A DNA stretch of 64,000 bases from Aestuariimicrobium sp. p3-SID1156 (GCF_025144225.1 NZ_JALXXB010000005.1:1-64000), one strand, 5' to 3'; counted from the first letter of the stretch, positions 35,610 through 45,353 are shown. Notes: generated by a model from the letters alone, not told the origin. A program made the numbers and translations.

Positions 35610-37616
35610 ATGGACGGACAGCAGTGGGACGAGGTCCGCGCTCGCCTCCGGGCGATGCGAGCCGAACTGGATGCCCTGGAGCAGTTGGTGGAGCGTGGGG
35701 GCGCGGCGCGGCAGGTGCATCCCCCACATCCTCCTGCCGCCTCGGTGCCTCCAGGGGCCAGACCACACACTCCTCTCCGCCCGCCTCCCGGGCAGGTCCC
35801 ACCGATGTACGCCCCGCCCATTCCTGGAGGTCAGTTCCGTCCCCTGCCCCCACCGCCCCGTCCGGTCAGCCCACGCGTGCCGTGGCACGAGCAACCCGGT
35901 GCCATGGCGCAGGTGATGGCAATGATTGGTGCCTTCGTGCTCCTGGTCGGCATCGTCCTCCTACTCCTGGGTGGCCGTGCGGACGTGCTGCCGGCCCCCG
36001 TGGCAGTCGGCCTGGCAGTTGCGGCATCGGCCGCGATGGTCGCCTTCGGCTGGTCGCTCAAACCCCTCCTGCCCGTCCCGGCAGGGGAACCAGGGCAGGT
36101 CGGGCAAGGTGCCGAGGCGCCGCAGAACGCAGAGTCACCTCATGTGGAGTCACAGTCACCGCAGAATCCGGGCGCGGTCGCCCTCATGGGGGTGGGCTTC
36201 AGTGGTCTGCTGCTGACCCTGTGGGCGGCGACGAGCCTGTTCGACTGGGTGGACCCGGGGGTGGGCGCGGGGCTTGCAGGGATCCTTGCCCTGGCAGGGC
36301 TGTTGCTCGCGCGTCATCGTCGTTCCCAGGCACTCCACGTGATCATCGTCGGAGGAACCAGCCTGATGGGGCTCAATCTCGGCAACGCCATGGCGTGGAA
36401 CGCGGTGTTCTGTCTCGTCATTGCGGCTGCCGGGCTGGCGATGCAGGATCGGCGCCTCCGGTGGCCCGTGGCGACAGTCGCGCGGAGCATCTTCGTTCCG
36501 TTCGCCCTGTTCTGGGCGGCCACGCACGTGGTCTCGGTGGTGGCCGCGGTGGGGTTCTCCGTGGTGGCCCTCGTGGACGTCATCCTCGAGACGAGGAAAC
36601 GCCCGGAATCGTGGATGCCCATCCTTCCCATGCTCATGGCTGCACTTCCCTGGATGTACCTCACGGAGGTGGACGCCCGGCTCTGGTGGCCGGCCAGCAT
36701 CCTGGTGGTCATCCTGCACCTCGTCACCGCGCTCGCGCTTCGAGCGGAGGCAGGAAACGCCGCAGTGATCGTCCTGCTCGCCGCCGCTTTCGTGCTCCTC
36801 CAGATGGACCGAGAGGTGGGGGCCAGTGAGGCATGGTTCCTCCCGGCCGCGGCAGCCCTCGGCTATGCGGTCTGGGCCAGGGTCACGGCTTTCGCCCCCG
36901 CCATGACGGCCTCCACCGTCGTGGGGGGCATGGTGGCCCTCCTGTGCTCGTGGTGGGTTGTCCCGCTGGCCAGCCAGCATCTGGTCGACCAGCAATTGCA
37001 CCTGTGGCACCTGGGAACCGCCATCCTCCTGACCGGCGCAGTGGTCCTGCAGGCCAACTGGTGGGCCGGTCGCCGAGGTCTACCGGGCTCCATCCTGTTG
37101 TGGCGGGCGCTCGCCTCCCTGCTTCCGGGCAGCGCCGCCCTGATCCTCGCAGGGTCGCTGGCCGGACGCGCCGCAGGTCGACCGGAGACCGGTTTCGTGC
37201 TGGGGCACGTCATGGCGACGATCGCGTGGGCAGCCGTGGGCGTGTGGCTGCTGCTGTGGCTGCGTCCCCGGTCCCGGACCCCGCGCCAGATCAGTCGGCT
37301 TGGCGTCGTGCTCGTCCTGCTGGCGGTCGGCAAGCTGTTCCTCTTCGACCTGCAGGAACTCGACGGGGTGTTCCGCGTGGCAGCCTTCTTCGTGGTTGGC
37401 CTGCTGCTGGTGGCAGTCGGGGTTCGCCAAGGGAACATGGTGAGCCGCGAGGGTGCGGGCAACCCCACTGACCAGCCGCCCACCGCCCAGCCCCCGAGCG
37501 CCCAGCCCCCGAGCGCCCAGCCCCCGAGCGCCGAGCCCCCAAGTGCTCAGCCAACCCCTTCCAGGGCTCCGCTGGGCAGCCCGCACGCCCCGCCCCGGAA
37601 CGATTGGAGCGACTGA
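35610..37616 (+). CDS. DUF2339-like multi-pass membrane protein
   Basis: This 668-aa protein has an N-terminal coiled coil (EVRARLRAMRAELDALEQLVE), a proline-rich segment (residues about 40-95), then some 15-18 hydrophobic helices from about residue 108 (MIGAFVLLVGIVLLLLGG) to 610. It ends in a Pro/Ala/Ser/Gln-rich tail made by 15-bp DNA repeats. This architecture fits DUF2339 membrane proteins. Function is unknown. GGGA precedes the ATG weakly. It is divergent from the cyclodehydratase-like gene across the phased repeats and convergent with the DUF2342 gene. Confidence 0.65.
   Translation: MDGQQWDEVRARLRAMRAELDALEQLVERGGAARQVHPPHPPAASVPPGARPHTPLRPPPGQVPPMYAPPIPGGQFRPLPPPPRPVSPRVPWHEQPGAMAQVMAMIGAFVLLVGIVLLLLGGRADVLPAPVAVGLAVAASAAMVAFGWSLKPLLPVPAGEPGQVGQGAEAPQNAESPHVESQSPQNPGAVALMGVGFSGLLLTLWAATSLFDWVDPGVGAGLAGILALAGLLLARHRRSQALHVIIVGGTSLMGLNLGNAMAWNAVFCLVIAAAGLAMQDRRLRWPVATVARSIFVPFALFWAATHVVSVVAAVGFSVVALVDVILETRKRPESWMPILPMLMAALPWMYLTEVDARLWWPASILVVILHLVTALALRAEAGNAAVIVLLAAAFVLLQMDREVGASEAWFLPAAAALGYAVWARVTAFAPAMTASTVVGGMVALLCSWWVVPLASQHLVDQQLHLWHLGTAILLTGAVVLQANWWAGRRGLPGSILLWRALASLLPGSAALILAGSLAGRAAGRPETGFVLGHVMATIAWAAVGVWLLLWLRPRSRTPRQISRLGVVLVLLAVGKLFLFDLQELDGVFRVAAFFVVGLLLVAVGVRQGNMVSREGAGNPTDQPPTAQPPSAQPPSAQPPSAEPPSAQPTPSRAPLGSPHAPPRNDWSD
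37491..37550 (+). repeat. 15-bp tandem repeat in the membrane-protein tail
   Basis: Four consecutive 15-bp units start at 37491 (CCCCCGAGCGCCCAG twice, then two variants), with a degenerate copy at 37476. They encode PPSAQ-type pentads. Confidence 0.85.
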
Positions 37617-37646
37617 CGCAGGAGCCGCGAAGAACTCGGCCCAGGC

Positions 37647-39173
37647 TCAGTCCTCCGTGCGTCCCTCTTCGCGCAGCAATTGCTCAAGCCCCTTGTCCCA
37701 CTCATCGGCCTCCGCCTGTGGACGTGCCTGCGGGTCAGCGAAGCCGAGCGGATCGTCAAGGTCGGCGGCCACGGGCAGGAGGTCGGGGTGCGCCCAGAGC
37801 GCATCGCGATCCGCAGCACCACGCTTGTCCAGCACGGCAGCCCACAGGTTCTCCGCGTCCCGGACGCGACGCGGCTTGAGCTGCAGCCCGACCAGTGTTC
37901 GCAAGACGTCGTCCGAGGCACCGGCTGCACCGCGTCGACGACGGACGGCCTCGGCGAGGGCCGGGGCCGTGGGCATCCAGCGTCCGGCCGCCTGGGTCAC
38001 GACGTGGTCGACCCACCCCTCGACAAGCGCGAGCAGGGTCTGCAGGCGGTCCAGGACCTCGGCCTGCTCCGGAGTGGGCTCGGGGTCGAAAAGTTTGCCC
38101 TGCAGCTGTTCGCTCATCTCCTGCAGGCGTGCCGGGTCCAGGCCGCCCACGTTCTCGACGTCGATCGAGTCCTGGAGGGCACGCAGGTCGATGCGCGTCT
38201 CCCTCGCGTAGTGCTCGACCAGGGCCTGCAGCTGCGGTCCGAGCCAGGCGGCGTGGGCGAACAGCCGTTGGCGTGCGGCCTCGCGCAGGGACAGGTAGAG
38301 CCAGACATCGGTCTCCGGCAGGTCAAGCTCGCCGAAGTGCTTCTGGATGTTGTCGGCCAGCAGGGCGACGCGAGGCGCGGCCAGCTGAAGCCCGACATCG
38401 GAACTCGAGACCACCGACGTGGACAGTTCAGCCAGGGCCTGGGCGAACTGCGCGCCATACATCTGGCGGGCCAGGTTCTCCATCATCGGGGCCAGCATGG
38501 AGCTGAGCATCGCCATCGGGTCCTGCGCGTCGCTGCCTTCTTCGGGGGTCTGGCCCAGGCTCGCCGCCAGCGCCTTGATCACCGGTTCGGCCAGGGGACG
38601 CCAGGAGCCGAAGGTCTGCTCGATCCAGTCTGCACGGCTCCACACCGCAGGGGTCGCCTGCACCGCCGGGAACTCGACTGCCTCGTCAAGCCACATCTCG
38701 GCCAGCCGCACCGACTCCCCGAGTAGGCGCCGCTGTGCCTCAGTGGGGGAGGGGTCCGGCCCCAGGGATGCCGACATCTGCCGCACCATGTTCTTGAGCC
38801 AGGCCCAGTCGTCGGACTGACTCGCTCGACCGGCGGTCGGGGCCTGGAAACCGATTCCCCCCGAGGGTGGCTGTGGTGCGCCGGGCAGTTGGCCGAAGAG
38901 CTGGCTGAACTGCTGCATCAGCGCGTTGAGGTCCATCTGCTGGGCCCCAGCAGCGCCCCACGCCGGGTTCAGGCCAAGCTGGGCGAATAGTTGGGCGAGG
39001 GGGTCCTGCGGACCACTCGTCCCGCCGGTCGACGGCTGGTCGTGGGACCCCCGGTCGTCATGGGACTGCTCCTTGTCGGGCTGGTCCCTGTCCTCGGGCT
39101 GGTCCCTGTCCTCGGGGCGGTCCCTGTCCTCGGGGCGGTCCCTGTCCTCGGGGCGGTCCGGGTGCTCGGACAT
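37647..39173 (-). CDS. DUF2342 zinc-dependent metallopeptidase-like protein (Rv3195 type)
   Basis: This 508-aa soluble protein begins with a charged repeat (RPEDRD units) and a Gln/Pro-rich linker. It continues with the helical DUF2342 body: DWIEQTFGSWRPLAEPVIKAL, AAPRVALLADNIQKHFGELDLP, HAAWLGPQLQALVEHYARET and ALVEGWVDHVVTQAAGRWMP. The family is annotated as coenzyme F420 biosynthesis-associated or zinc metallopeptidase-like. The HExxH motif is not present in plain form here; EGWVDHV holds the matching Glu and His. AGGAG precedes the ATG at 39173. Same neighbourhood as mycobacterial Rv3195. Activity is unproven. Confidence 0.78.
   Translation of the reverse strand: MSEHPDRPEDRDRPEDRDRPEDRDQPEDRDQPDKEQSHDDRGSHDQPSTGGTSGPQDPLAQLFAQLGLNPAWGAAGAQQMDLNALMQQFSQLFGQLPGAPQPPSGGIGFQAPTAGRASQSDDWAWLKNMVRQMSASLGPDPSPTEAQRRLLGESVRLAEMWLDEAVEFPAVQATPAVWSRADWIEQTFGSWRPLAEPVIKALAASLGQTPEEGSDAQDPMAMLSSMLAPMMENLARQMYGAQFAQALAELSTSVVSSSDVGLQLAAPRVALLADNIQKHFGELDLPETDVWLYLSLREAARQRLFAHAAWLGPQLQALVEHYARETRIDLRALQDSIDVENVGGLDPARLQEMSEQLQGKLFDPEPTPEQAEVLDRLQTLLALVEGWVDHVVTQAAGRWMPTAPALAEAVRRRRGAAGASDDVLRTLVGLQLKPRRVRDAENLWAAVLDKRGAADRDALWAHPDLLPVAADLDDPLGFADPQARPQAEADEWDKGLEQLLREEGRTED
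39081..39152 (-). repeat. 18-bp tandem repeat at the start of the DUF2342 gene
   Basis: Four adjacent 18-bp units (each ending TCCCTGTCCTCGGG on the + strand, differing only in two bases at the start) encode the six-residue unit (R/Q)PEDRD. A degenerate copy flanks them. Confidence 0.9.
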
Positions 39174-39329
39174 GCATCACTCCTGGCTTCCAGCGGGCTC
39201 GGTCTGCCCTCCACGGTGGGTTCCACTCTACGGGTGTCGCCCCAACGCCCGGCCGTTCCCGTCGTTCGCCTTGGGCAAGACGGTAGGCTTCTGCCAGTTC
39301 TTGCCCCGTCCTTCGAGCCAGGAGACCAG

Positions 39330-40487
39330 GTGTCCACACGTGCCGTCTCGGCGACCTCGCCCGACACCGCGACACCGCTGTCCGCGGCGCCCCCTGCTGT
39401 CGCCGAGGGCGCCAGGCCGCGGCGCCGCTGGGTGTCGGCCCAGTCTCTGACGGCCATCGTCTCCTCGGTGGTCTTCTTCGTGTTGGTCATGGTGGTGGCG
39501 CTGGCTCCAGTGCCTTTCGTCTCCTGGTCGCCCGGACGGACGGTGAACCTGGCCGCCCCGGCCGAGAACGGTGCTGCGGCGATCAGCATCGAAGGGCTTC
39601 CCACCTACCCCCTGCGCGGTGAGCTCCGCATGACCACGGTGGCGGTCACGAGCGTGGACTCGCGGCTCGGCCTGCTGCAGGCCCTCGCCTCCCACCAGCT
39701 CAGCGGCCGGGATGTCCTGCCCCGCAGGAATGTCTACCCACCTGGCAAGTCCGTGACCCAGGTCAAGGCCGAGGAGATCCGCATGATGGACGACTCTCAG
39801 GCCCATGCCGTCATCGCCGCCCTTCGCGCGGCCGGGCAACCCGTGAGCGAGTTGCCCCGTATCGATGCGGTGAGCCTGTCCGGGCCCGCCCTCAACCGCC
39901 TCAAGCCAGGCGACCTGGTCACCGCCGTGGACGGCACCGCCGTCCATTCGCCCAAGGACGTCGCAGAGGCCATCCGCCGGCACAAGGTGGGGGCCGCGGT
40001 GGTTTTCACCATCCTGCGCAATGGACGCCAGGAGACCCAGACGGTCACCACCGTCGCCTCCCAGCAGAACGCGCTCCAGCCGGTCGTCGGAATCGAGCTG
40101 GGCATCGGCTACCAGTACACCCCGCGCGTGAGCTATGGCATCAACCCCTCCATCGTTGGGCCCAGCGCCGGGCTTGTCTTCGCCCTGGCCATCTACGACC
40201 TGATCACCCCCGATGACCTGCTGGCCGGACGAAAGGTCGCCGGAACCGGCTCCATCACCCCGGAGGGCGGTGTGCGCCCGATCGGTGGGTTGCAGGAGAA
40301 GATCCGCGGTGCGGAGAAGGCAGGCGCCCAGGTCTTCCTCGTACCGGCCGACAACTGCGCTGACCTGGTAGGCGTCCGAACGAAGATGGATCTGGTCAAG
40401 GTGTCGACGTTGCGCGATGCCATCACGGGGCTGCAGAAGCTCAAGAACTCACCTGACGGAACCGGAGTGCCTCGCTGTGAACGCTGA
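39330..40487 (+). CDS. PDZ domain and Lon-like membrane-anchored serine protease
   Basis: This is a 385-aa protein with one N-terminal membrane helix (AIVSSVVFFVLVMVVALAPVPF), a PDZ domain (LKPGDLVTAVDGTAVHSPKDV) and a C-terminal Lon protease domain without an ATPase. The catalytic Ser lies in GPSAGLVFALA. The Lys of the Ser-Lys dyad is in GGLQEKIRGAEKAGA, preceded by GTGSITPEGGVRPI. The active site should face outside. It matches Rv3194c and YlbL-type proteases. GTG start with AGGAG five bases upstream; TAGGCT at 39284-39289 is a possible -10. The PPA1309 gene overlaps its end by 11 bases, so the two form an operon with UPF0182. Confidence 0.93.
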   Translation: MSTRAVSATSPDTATPLSAAPPAVAEGARPRRRWVSAQSLTAIVSSVVFFVLVMVVALAPVPFVSWSPGRTVNLAAPAENGAAAISIEGLPTYPLRGELRMTTVAVTSVDSRLGLLQALASHQLSGRDVLPRRNVYPPGKSVTQVKAEEIRMMDDSQAHAVIAALRAAGQPVSELPRIDAVSLSGPALNRLKPGDLVTAVDGTAVHSPKDVAEAIRRHKVGAAVVFTILRNGRQETQTVTTVASQQNALQPVVGIELGIGYQYTPRVSYGINPSIVGPSAGLVFALAIYDLITPDDLLAGRKVAGTGSITPEGGVRPIGGLQEKIRGAEKAGAQVFLVPADNCADLVGVRTKMDLVKVSTLRDAITGLQKLKNSPDGTGVPRCER

Positions 40488-41034
40488 AGATCCCCGCTCG
40501 ACCCCCGCGGCCCCTGCAGAACCGCAGGCGGAGGGCACCGATGCCCTGATCGCGGTGCTGATGGACATCGAGCGGCATGTCTCCGCGCAGGGCTGGGACC
40601 AGCCGGCACGCCTGTTCGCGCTGGTGCGCACCGACGAACTGATCCGCAACGAGCCCTCCCTTGCCGCCCACCTCGCCGTCGGCAATGAGGACGCCCTCAG
40701 TTCCATCGAGCAGGAGGATTTCCACGCTGGTGAGAACCCGCTGGAGACGCTGGCGCGCATCCAGTGGCCGGCCTCCGTCGCCGGATGCGCCATTGCCCTG
40801 GAACGCACCTTCCTGCCCTCGCAGTACGAGGCCGACCTGCCCCGCGATGACGAGGCGGCGGCCGCTGCTGTGGCGAACCATCCGCTCAAGCAGGACATCC
40901 GGGTCGTCGTGGGGGCGCTGCGCGATGGTTCGCGCCATGGTGTCGCTCGGCTGGTGAGCAATCCGGAGCACCTGCTCGGGGCCACCGACCTGGTGCCCAA
41001 CCTGACCGAGGCCGTCGCAGGGACGCTGCGATGA
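40477..41034 (+). CDS. PPA1309-family protein
   Basis: This 185-aa soluble protein contains DALIAVLMDIERHVSAQGWDQPARLFALVRTDEL, IQWPASVAGCAIALERTFLP and IRVVVGALRDGSRHGVARL, features of the family named after Propionibacterium acnes PPA1309. GTG at 40477 overlaps the Lon-like gene by 11 bases with GGAG ten bases upstream, indicating translational coupling. Its stop overlaps the UPF0182 start (ATGA). No catalytic motif is visible and no function is known. Confidence 0.8.
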   Translation: MNAEDPRSTPAAPAEPQAEGTDALIAVLMDIERHVSAQGWDQPARLFALVRTDELIRNEPSLAAHLAVGNEDALSSIEQEDFHAGENPLETLARIQWPASVAGCAIALERTFLPSQYEADLPRDDEAAAAAVANHPLKQDIRVVVGALRDGSRHGVARLVSNPEHLLGATDLVPNLTEAVAGTLR

Positions 41035-43922
41035 GTTCAGCAAGCGCCCTGCGCAGCAGTGGCCGAGGGCAGGGCTGGCGCCGGTGGGCCCTGGGCATGG
41101 CGTTCCTGGTACTGGGCGGCTGGCTCATCAGCCTGGTCTGGACCGACTGGATGTGGTTCCGGTCACTTGGCATGGCGTCGGTCTACACCACCCGCTTGGG
41201 TACCTCGATCTCGCTCTTCCTGGTCTTCGGGCTCGTCATGGCCACCCTCATCGGCGCGAACGCGTGGCTCGCCATCCGGGTCAAACCGAAGGTCCGCCCG
41301 CGCGCGGACTCCCTCATGGTGGAGCGGTCCCGGGAACTGGTCGAGCGACGCACCCGAGTGATGATCCTGGTCCCGGCCGTGGTGATGGGCTTCTTCGGTG
41401 GCATCGCCGGAGCCACCCAGACCATGACCTGGCTGGCATGGCGTCACTCCACCCCCTTCGGCATTCGTGAGCCGTGGACCGGCCTGGACGTCAGCTTCTT
41501 CGTCTTCGACTACCCCTGGTACCGCTTTCTGGCCAGCTTTGCCTTCACCGCGATGCTCCTGGCCGCGATCCTCTCGACGATCCTGCACTTCATCCTGGGT
41601 GCCCTGCGCTCCATGGGAGCGGCGTCCCCCGGGGCCCGCGGGGGCAACCCGGTCCGCCCAGCCCAACCGTTCAGCCCCGCTGCCCAGACGCACCTGTCGA
41701 CCCTGTTCGCGGTGTCGCTCGTCTTCTGGGCAGGTGGCCAGCTGCTTGATCGTTACGCCTATGCCATCGATGCGTCGGGCAGCTTCACCGGCGTCAGCTA
41801 CACCGACCACCATGCCCGCATGAATGCACGGATGGTGATGGTCGCCATCGCCCTCCTGTGTGCAGCACTCTTCGCCATCAACGCCAAGGTGCGCCGCTGG
41901 TCGCTGGCGGGCCTGTCGATCGTCGTGATGCTCGTCACCTCGCTGGTGATCTCCGGTATCTACCCGGCAGTCCTGCAACAGATCTATGTGCGGCCCTCGG
42001 AGCAGGACAAGGAGAAGCCCTACATCGAGGCCCACCTTGCTGCCACACGGGAGGCCTTCGGTCTGGACAAGGTGAAGATCCAGCAGGGTTACACCGCCCG
42101 GACGACTGTCAGCGAGGGACAGTTGAAGACCGACGCCTCGGCCCTTCCCGCCATCAGGCTGATGGACCCCTCCCTGATCAGCCCGACCTTCGAGCACCTC
42201 CAGCAGGTGCGTGGGTACTATTCCTTCCCCTCGGTCCTCGATGTCGACCACTACGACATCGACGGCAAGCCGACCGACACGGTGCTGGCCGCCAGGGAGG
42301 TCGACGTCAAGAACATCTCCGACCAGTCCTGGAACAACCTGCACACCGTCTACACCCACGGCTACGGTCTGGTGGCCGCCTATGGCAGTCAGCAGCAGAC
42401 CAATGGCGAGCCGGTGTGGATCGCTGGCGGCATCCCGGTCAAGGGGCCGCTGCCCAAGCATGAGCCGCGCATCTACTTCGGCGAGCTGGCCAGCCAGTAC
42501 GTCGTCGTCGGAGCTCCCCAGGGCGTTGCACCGGTGGAGTTCGACCAGCCCACGGGGGCACAGTCCGGGGGCGACGCGACGAAGAACACCTACGCAGGCA
42601 AGGGGGGCGTCCCGATCGGGAACCTGTTCAGCAGGACTGCCCACGCCATTCGTTTCGGCGACGCGAACCTCCTGCTCAGCAACCGGGTCAATGAAGCGTC
42701 CAAGATCCTCTATGACAGGCAGCCGCTACAGCGCGTCCAGCGGGTCGCACCCTGGCTCACCTGGGACAAGGAGACCTATCCCGCGGTCGTCAACGGGCGC
42801 GTGGTCTGGATCGTCGACGGTTACACCTCGACAGCGAACTTCCCCAACTCCCAGCGCACTGACCTGCGCCAGGCCACCAGCGACGCGGTCAGCGACGTGA
42901 TGCGTCAACAGCAGGACCGCACTGTCAACTACCTTCGCAACTCCGTCAAGGGGGTCGTGGACGCCTACGACGGCACCGTCACCCTCTACGCCTGGGACGA
43001 GAACGAACCGATCCTGCGGACCTGGATGCGGGTCTTCCCGGACACGGTCAAGCCGAAGTCGACCATCCCCCCGGAACTGTTGGGCCACCTGCGCTACCCC
43101 CAGGACCTGTTCAAGGTCCAGCGACAGTTGCTCACGCGGTACCACACCACCAACCCGCTGACCTGGATCCAGTCCACCGACGTCTGGCAGGTGCCCGAGG
43201 ACCCGGTCAAGGGCAACAACAAGAAGGAACCGCCGTACTACCTGTCCATCAAGTGGCCGGGTGACAAGGAGCCCGTGTTCAGCCAGACGGCAACCTTCGT
43301 GCCCAGCGGGCGCGAGAACCTGCGTGCCTACATGGCCGTCAATGCGGACGCGGCCAGCGCCGACTACGGCACCATCCGCATCCTGCAGATGGATGACTCC
43401 AACCAGATCGCCGGACCCGGCCAGACGATGAATGCGATCGTCACCGACCCGGTGGTGGCCGAGAAGCTCCGGCCCTTCCTGAACCAGGGGTCGGCGGCCG
43501 CCATGTACGGCAACCTGATGACCCTGCCGCTGGGCGGGGGGCTGATGTACATCCTGCCGATCTACACCGAACGCCAGGCGGGGTCGGCGGGCTACCCGGC
43601 GTTGCAGTTCGTGGCGGTGCGCTTCGGGGAGCACGTGGGCATCGGCGAGACCCTGCAGCAGGCCCTGGACACCGTGTTCAAGGGCGATGCGGGGGCTGAC
43701 ACCGGCGAGGACGGCACCAAGCCGGAGACGCAGCCCACGCCGACCACGTCGCCCGCTGACAAGGACGCCCAGATCTCCAAGTTGCTCACGGACGCCGACG
43801 TCGCCTTCAAGGCTGCCGATCAGGCGCTGAAGCAGGGCAACCTGTCGGAGTACCAGAAGCAGGTCGGCATCGCCCGCGCCAAGGTGGGTGAAGCTGCCGC
43901 GCTGCAGAAGGGCAAGAGGTGA
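41031..43922 (+). CDS. UPF0182 large membrane protein
   Basis: This 963-aa protein carries seven N-terminal membrane helices (from WALGMAFLVLGGWLISLVW to the helix near residue 300) and then a large soluble region that should lie outside the cell. The region includes TAHAIRFGDANLLLS, YPRFFKVQR-like YPQDLFKVQRQLLTRYH and LMTLPLGGGLMYILPIYTE. The C-terminus is acidic, Pro/Thr-rich, and ends in a short helix. This is the Rv3193c family, conserved in actinobacteria with unknown function. ATG overlaps the PPA1309 stop by four bases. Confidence 0.94.
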   Translation: MSSASALRSSGRGQGWRRWALGMAFLVLGGWLISLVWTDWMWFRSLGMASVYTTRLGTSISLFLVFGLVMATLIGANAWLAIRVKPKVRPRADSLMVERSRELVERRTRVMILVPAVVMGFFGGIAGATQTMTWLAWRHSTPFGIREPWTGLDVSFFVFDYPWYRFLASFAFTAMLLAAILSTILHFILGALRSMGAASPGARGGNPVRPAQPFSPAAQTHLSTLFAVSLVFWAGGQLLDRYAYAIDASGSFTGVSYTDHHARMNARMVMVAIALLCAALFAINAKVRRWSLAGLSIVVMLVTSLVISGIYPAVLQQIYVRPSEQDKEKPYIEAHLAATREAFGLDKVKIQQGYTARTTVSEGQLKTDASALPAIRLMDPSLISPTFEHLQQVRGYYSFPSVLDVDHYDIDGKPTDTVLAAREVDVKNISDQSWNNLHTVYTHGYGLVAAYGSQQQTNGEPVWIAGGIPVKGPLPKHEPRIYFGELASQYVVVGAPQGVAPVEFDQPTGAQSGGDATKNTYAGKGGVPIGNLFSRTAHAIRFGDANLLLSNRVNEASKILYDRQPLQRVQRVAPWLTWDKETYPAVVNGRVVWIVDGYTSTANFPNSQRTDLRQATSDAVSDVMRQQQDRTVNYLRNSVKGVVDAYDGTVTLYAWDENEPILRTWMRVFPDTVKPKSTIPPELLGHLRYPQDLFKVQRQLLTRYHTTNPLTWIQSTDVWQVPEDPVKGNNKKEPPYYLSIKWPGDKEPVFSQTATFVPSGRENLRAYMAVNADAASADYGTIRILQMDDSNQIAGPGQTMNAIVTDPVVAEKLRPFLNQGSAAAMYGNLMTLPLGGGLMYILPIYTERQAGSAGYPALQFVAVRFGEHVGIGETLQQALDTVFKGDAGADTGEDGTKPETQPTPTTSPADKDAQISKLLTDADVAFKAADQALKQGNLSEYQKQVGIARAKVGEAAALQKGKR

Positions 43923-43977
43923 GCGATGCTTACAGGTCGCCTTGCGCCGAAGGCTGAGACTATTGCCGCCCTCAGCG

Positions 43978-45353
43978 TCACAACTCCATCGCGCTGACCT
44001 CGAACCCTGCGGCTTCCAGGGGCCCGTTCAGTTGGTCGGCATTGCCCACCACAACCAGATGGCCCCTGCCGCCGCCCAGGATGCGGCCAGCCGCCGCGCT
44101 GGCCGACTCGGCCGTGACCTGACGCAGGGCATCCCGGTGCCGGTTCACCTGCTCGGCGTCCATGCCTGCGGCAGCCAGCGAGGACGCCTGACCCACGATC
44201 GCCTCGGCAGTGTCATTGCGCAGCGGGGAGAGGCCGACCAGCTGGTTGGTGGCGTCGGTGATCTCCTCTTCGGTCAGTGGCCTGGTGGTCACGTCCAGGA
44301 GGGCCAGGGTCGCGGTCAATGCTTCGGCAGCCACCTCGGTGCGGATGTTGGCGTTCACTGTCCAGGTCCCGGCCTCACGCTGCGGGACGCTGGCGAGGTG
44401 GATGCCATAGGTGTAGCCACGCTCCTCGCGGATGACACGGTTGAGCCGGCTCAGGAAGGAACCGCCGATGGCCACGGAGGCGGCCTGCAGGCTTGCCCAC
44501 TCCGGGTCGCGCCGGTCGATGCCGATCCCGCCCAGGCGCAGGTCGATCTGGACCGCATCCGGTCGATGGACCAGATGCACGGTGCTGGCATCACCCGGTC
44601 CGGCGAAGGCGGCCTCGCTCGAGGCAGCGTGGGCATCGGCAGCCGGCAGCCAGCCGCCGAACTCGCTGGCCACCAGCGGCATCGGGTCCTGGGCGAAGTC
44701 TCCACCCAGGACCAGCACCGATCCCTGCGGCCCCCACTGTCGCTCGTGGAAGTCAAGGACATCAGCCCGGGTGATCGCAGCGACCGTCGCGGGGGTACCA
44801 CCGGCGGGGCGTGCGTTGCGCTGCCCTCCTGCCAGCGCACCTTCCGCAGGGCCATGGATGCGATGCCCGCGCCGGAGGCCAGGGTCTGTTCGATTTCGGC
44901 CATCCTGAGCGCGCGGTGGCGTTCGATGTCGTCCTCGGCGTAGTCAGGGCGCAAGATGATGTCGGCGAACAGTGGCAGCGCATCGCAGAATCGAGTTGCC
45001 GGCACATCGAGGCTGGAGGCGGTCACGGTGTGGGTGGTCCGACCAGAGTAGACCGCACCCACATTCTCCAGGAGCTGGGAGACCCGGCCATGGGGGTTCT
45101 GGATGGTGCCCTCATCGGAGGCGCGGAGGGCGAGCATGCCCACCCCTTCGACGCGCGGGTCCTCGGCGTCCAGCGCGATGGGCTGGACCAGGTCAACGGC
45201 GACCACGTGCTGGCCGGGCAGCTGGAAGAGCCACACCTCCAGACCGTTGTCCAGCTTCTCCACCCGTGGCGTCGGGAAGGTCCAGTCGCCCCCCAGACTC
45301 GGGGTGGGGCGGGGGCAGCGCGGGGGCTGGGTGGCCGTGGGGGTGGAGGTCAT
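43978..45353 (-). pseudogene. M16 peptidase-like partner subunit, frameshifted
   Basis: The first part (from 45353) reads as an M16 N-terminal domain: VEKLDNGLEVWLFQLPGQHV and MLALRASDEGT where active M16 enzymes have HxxEH, so it is the non-catalytic type. At about 44822 the frame breaks. The expected continuation (RPAGGTPATVAAITRADVLDFHERQW) is found one frame over and runs to 43978 (REERGYTYGIHLAS, EALTATLALL). One missing base, a G in GCGCTGCCC at about 44822, would restore a 458-aa protein. Either a true pseudogene or a sequencing error. Start overlaps the active M16 gene's stop by one base. Confidence 0.8.

Noticed and set aside
39081..39152. Possible CRISPR-like array
   Set aside because: The units are contiguous without spacers and in frame with a protein, so it is a coding tandem repeat.
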